Made by a program: the position numbers and the translations under genes. Below the pieces are notes generated by a model, which ran no database searches, was not told the DNA's origin, and worked only from the letters and a program-made list of their open reading frames with translations. From CF-96 sp028287605 (GTDB lineage: Bacteria; Chloroflexota; Dormibacteria; Aeolococcales; Aeolococcaceae), in contig JAXDLT010000356.1 of assembly GCA_034666465.1 (NCBI GenBank), positions 1 through 14,621 of the forward strand: DNA of 14,621 nucleotides. Direction: 5' to 3'. This document shows positions 14,358 to 14,621 of the stretch, in pieces. How positions within the stretch are numbered: position 1 is the first letter of the stretch; every line of letters begins with the position of its first letter.

Positions 14358-14382
14358 AGAGGGCCGCCCGCGGCGGCCCTCT
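14358..14382 (+). terminator. Terminator hairpin after the beta-helix gene
   Basis: A perfect 11-bp stem (AGAGGGCCGCC / GGCGGCCCTCT) closes a 3-nt loop, 21 bp after the stop at 14336. There is no T-run, as usual for high-GC terminators. Confidence 0.8.
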
Positions 14383-14414
14383 CCCTGCGTGGGCCTGACT
14401 CGCGACGGACCGTT

Positions 14415-14429
14415 GGGTGGCCGCCACCC
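14415..14429. repeat. Small inverted repeat GGGTGGC-C-GCCACCC
   Basis: This is a 7-bp perfect inverted repeat around a single base, between the two terminator hairpins. The inner arms GTGGC/GCCAC match those of the inverted repeat at 9965-9980. It may be an operator-like site or chance. A CCCAGGGTC box follows at 14440-14448. Confidence 0.3.
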
Positions 14430-14492
14430 GGAGGCTCGGCCCAGGGTCATCCCCGCGCAGACCGATGACCGGTTGCGGCTCCTCGGGCGCGC

Positions 14493-14525
14493 GAGGGCCC
14501 GGCACCCCAGGGGTGCCGGGCCCTC
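14493..14525 (-). terminator. Strong hairpin, probable terminator of the minus-strand gene at the right edge
   Basis: Two perfect 16-bp arms (GAGGGCCCGGCACCCC and its complement) are separated by one base, so the real loop must open a few base pairs. It begins 20 bp beyond the stop of the minus-strand gene at the edge. Between convergent genes it could stop transcription from both sides. Confidence 0.75.
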
Positions 14526-14545
14526 CGTGTCAGTTGATCCGATGG

Positions 14546-14621
14546 TCAGGCGTTGACGGGCGCTGCGGCGCGGACCTTGTTGACCTCCTGCTCGGCCGAG
14601 GTCGGCTGGCTCCCGACCTGC
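14546..14621 (-). CDS. C-terminal end of an unidentified protein (partial)
   Basis: The last 25 codons of a minus-strand frame enter from the right edge and end at TGA (14548-14546). The readable tail is polar then Ala-rich (SQPTSAEQEVNKVRAAAPVN). Codon use fits the neighbouring genes, and a 16-bp terminator hairpin follows the stop, which supports a real gene. The fragment is too short to identify; it has no membrane segment. Confidence 0.6.
   Translation of the reverse strand, partial: QVGSQPTSAEQEVNKVRAAAPVNA

Overview
The window is 14.6 kb of very GC-rich DNA. Third codon positions are dominated by G/C, GTG starts are frequent and stop/start overlaps are common. Its gene content suggests a high-GC actinobacterium (Actinomycetota): cydABDC in that order, a glucose-6-phosphate dehydrogenase of the mycobacterial Zwf1 type, a SARP/BTAD regulator, a large LuxR-type ATPase regulator and a short secreted beta-helix protein. 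The family or genus cannot be fixed from the sequence alone.

Positions 1-7415 (all minus strand) hold a tightly packed gene set, read in the order zwf, cydA, cydB, an 81-residue two-helix membrane protein, cydD, cydC. cydC runs off the left edge. The junctions from cydA to cydC are all overlaps: ATGA, ATGA, 11 bp, then GTGA. zwf and cydA overlap or nearly touch. CydAB is cytochrome bd quinol oxidase. CydDC is the ABC transporter needed for its assembly. Zwf makes NADPH. The 81-residue protein sits in the slot where other bacteria encode small bd-oxidase subunits, and it is the best candidate here for an undescribed component.

Positions 7453-9812 (minus) hold a 71-residue four-cysteine zinc-ribbon protein and a 687-residue SARP/BTAD-ATPase regulator. 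They lie upstream of zwf in the same orientation with short gaps, so they may share transcription with the zwf-cyd block or control it.

Positions 9813-10306 contain a divergent control region with repeated and palindromic boxes. Next come a plus-strand gene for a secreted 84-residue His/Asp-rich peptide with DHHDx repeats, and a strong hairpin at a convergent gene end.

Positions 10315-13005 (minus) encode an 896-residue LuxR-type (LAL-like) ATPase regulator. The stretch 13006-13490 is mostly non-coding, with a 10-bp direct repeat and a doubtful 61-codon frame. It is followed by a plus-strand secreted beta-helix protein (13491-14336). The right end has two strong hairpins between convergent genes and the last 25 codons of a minus-strand gene.

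Both regulators carry Arg where Walker A normally has Lys. Two large regulators next to two small secreted proteins suggests a signal-controlled envelope or stress response beside a respiratory operon. That link is inference from position only.
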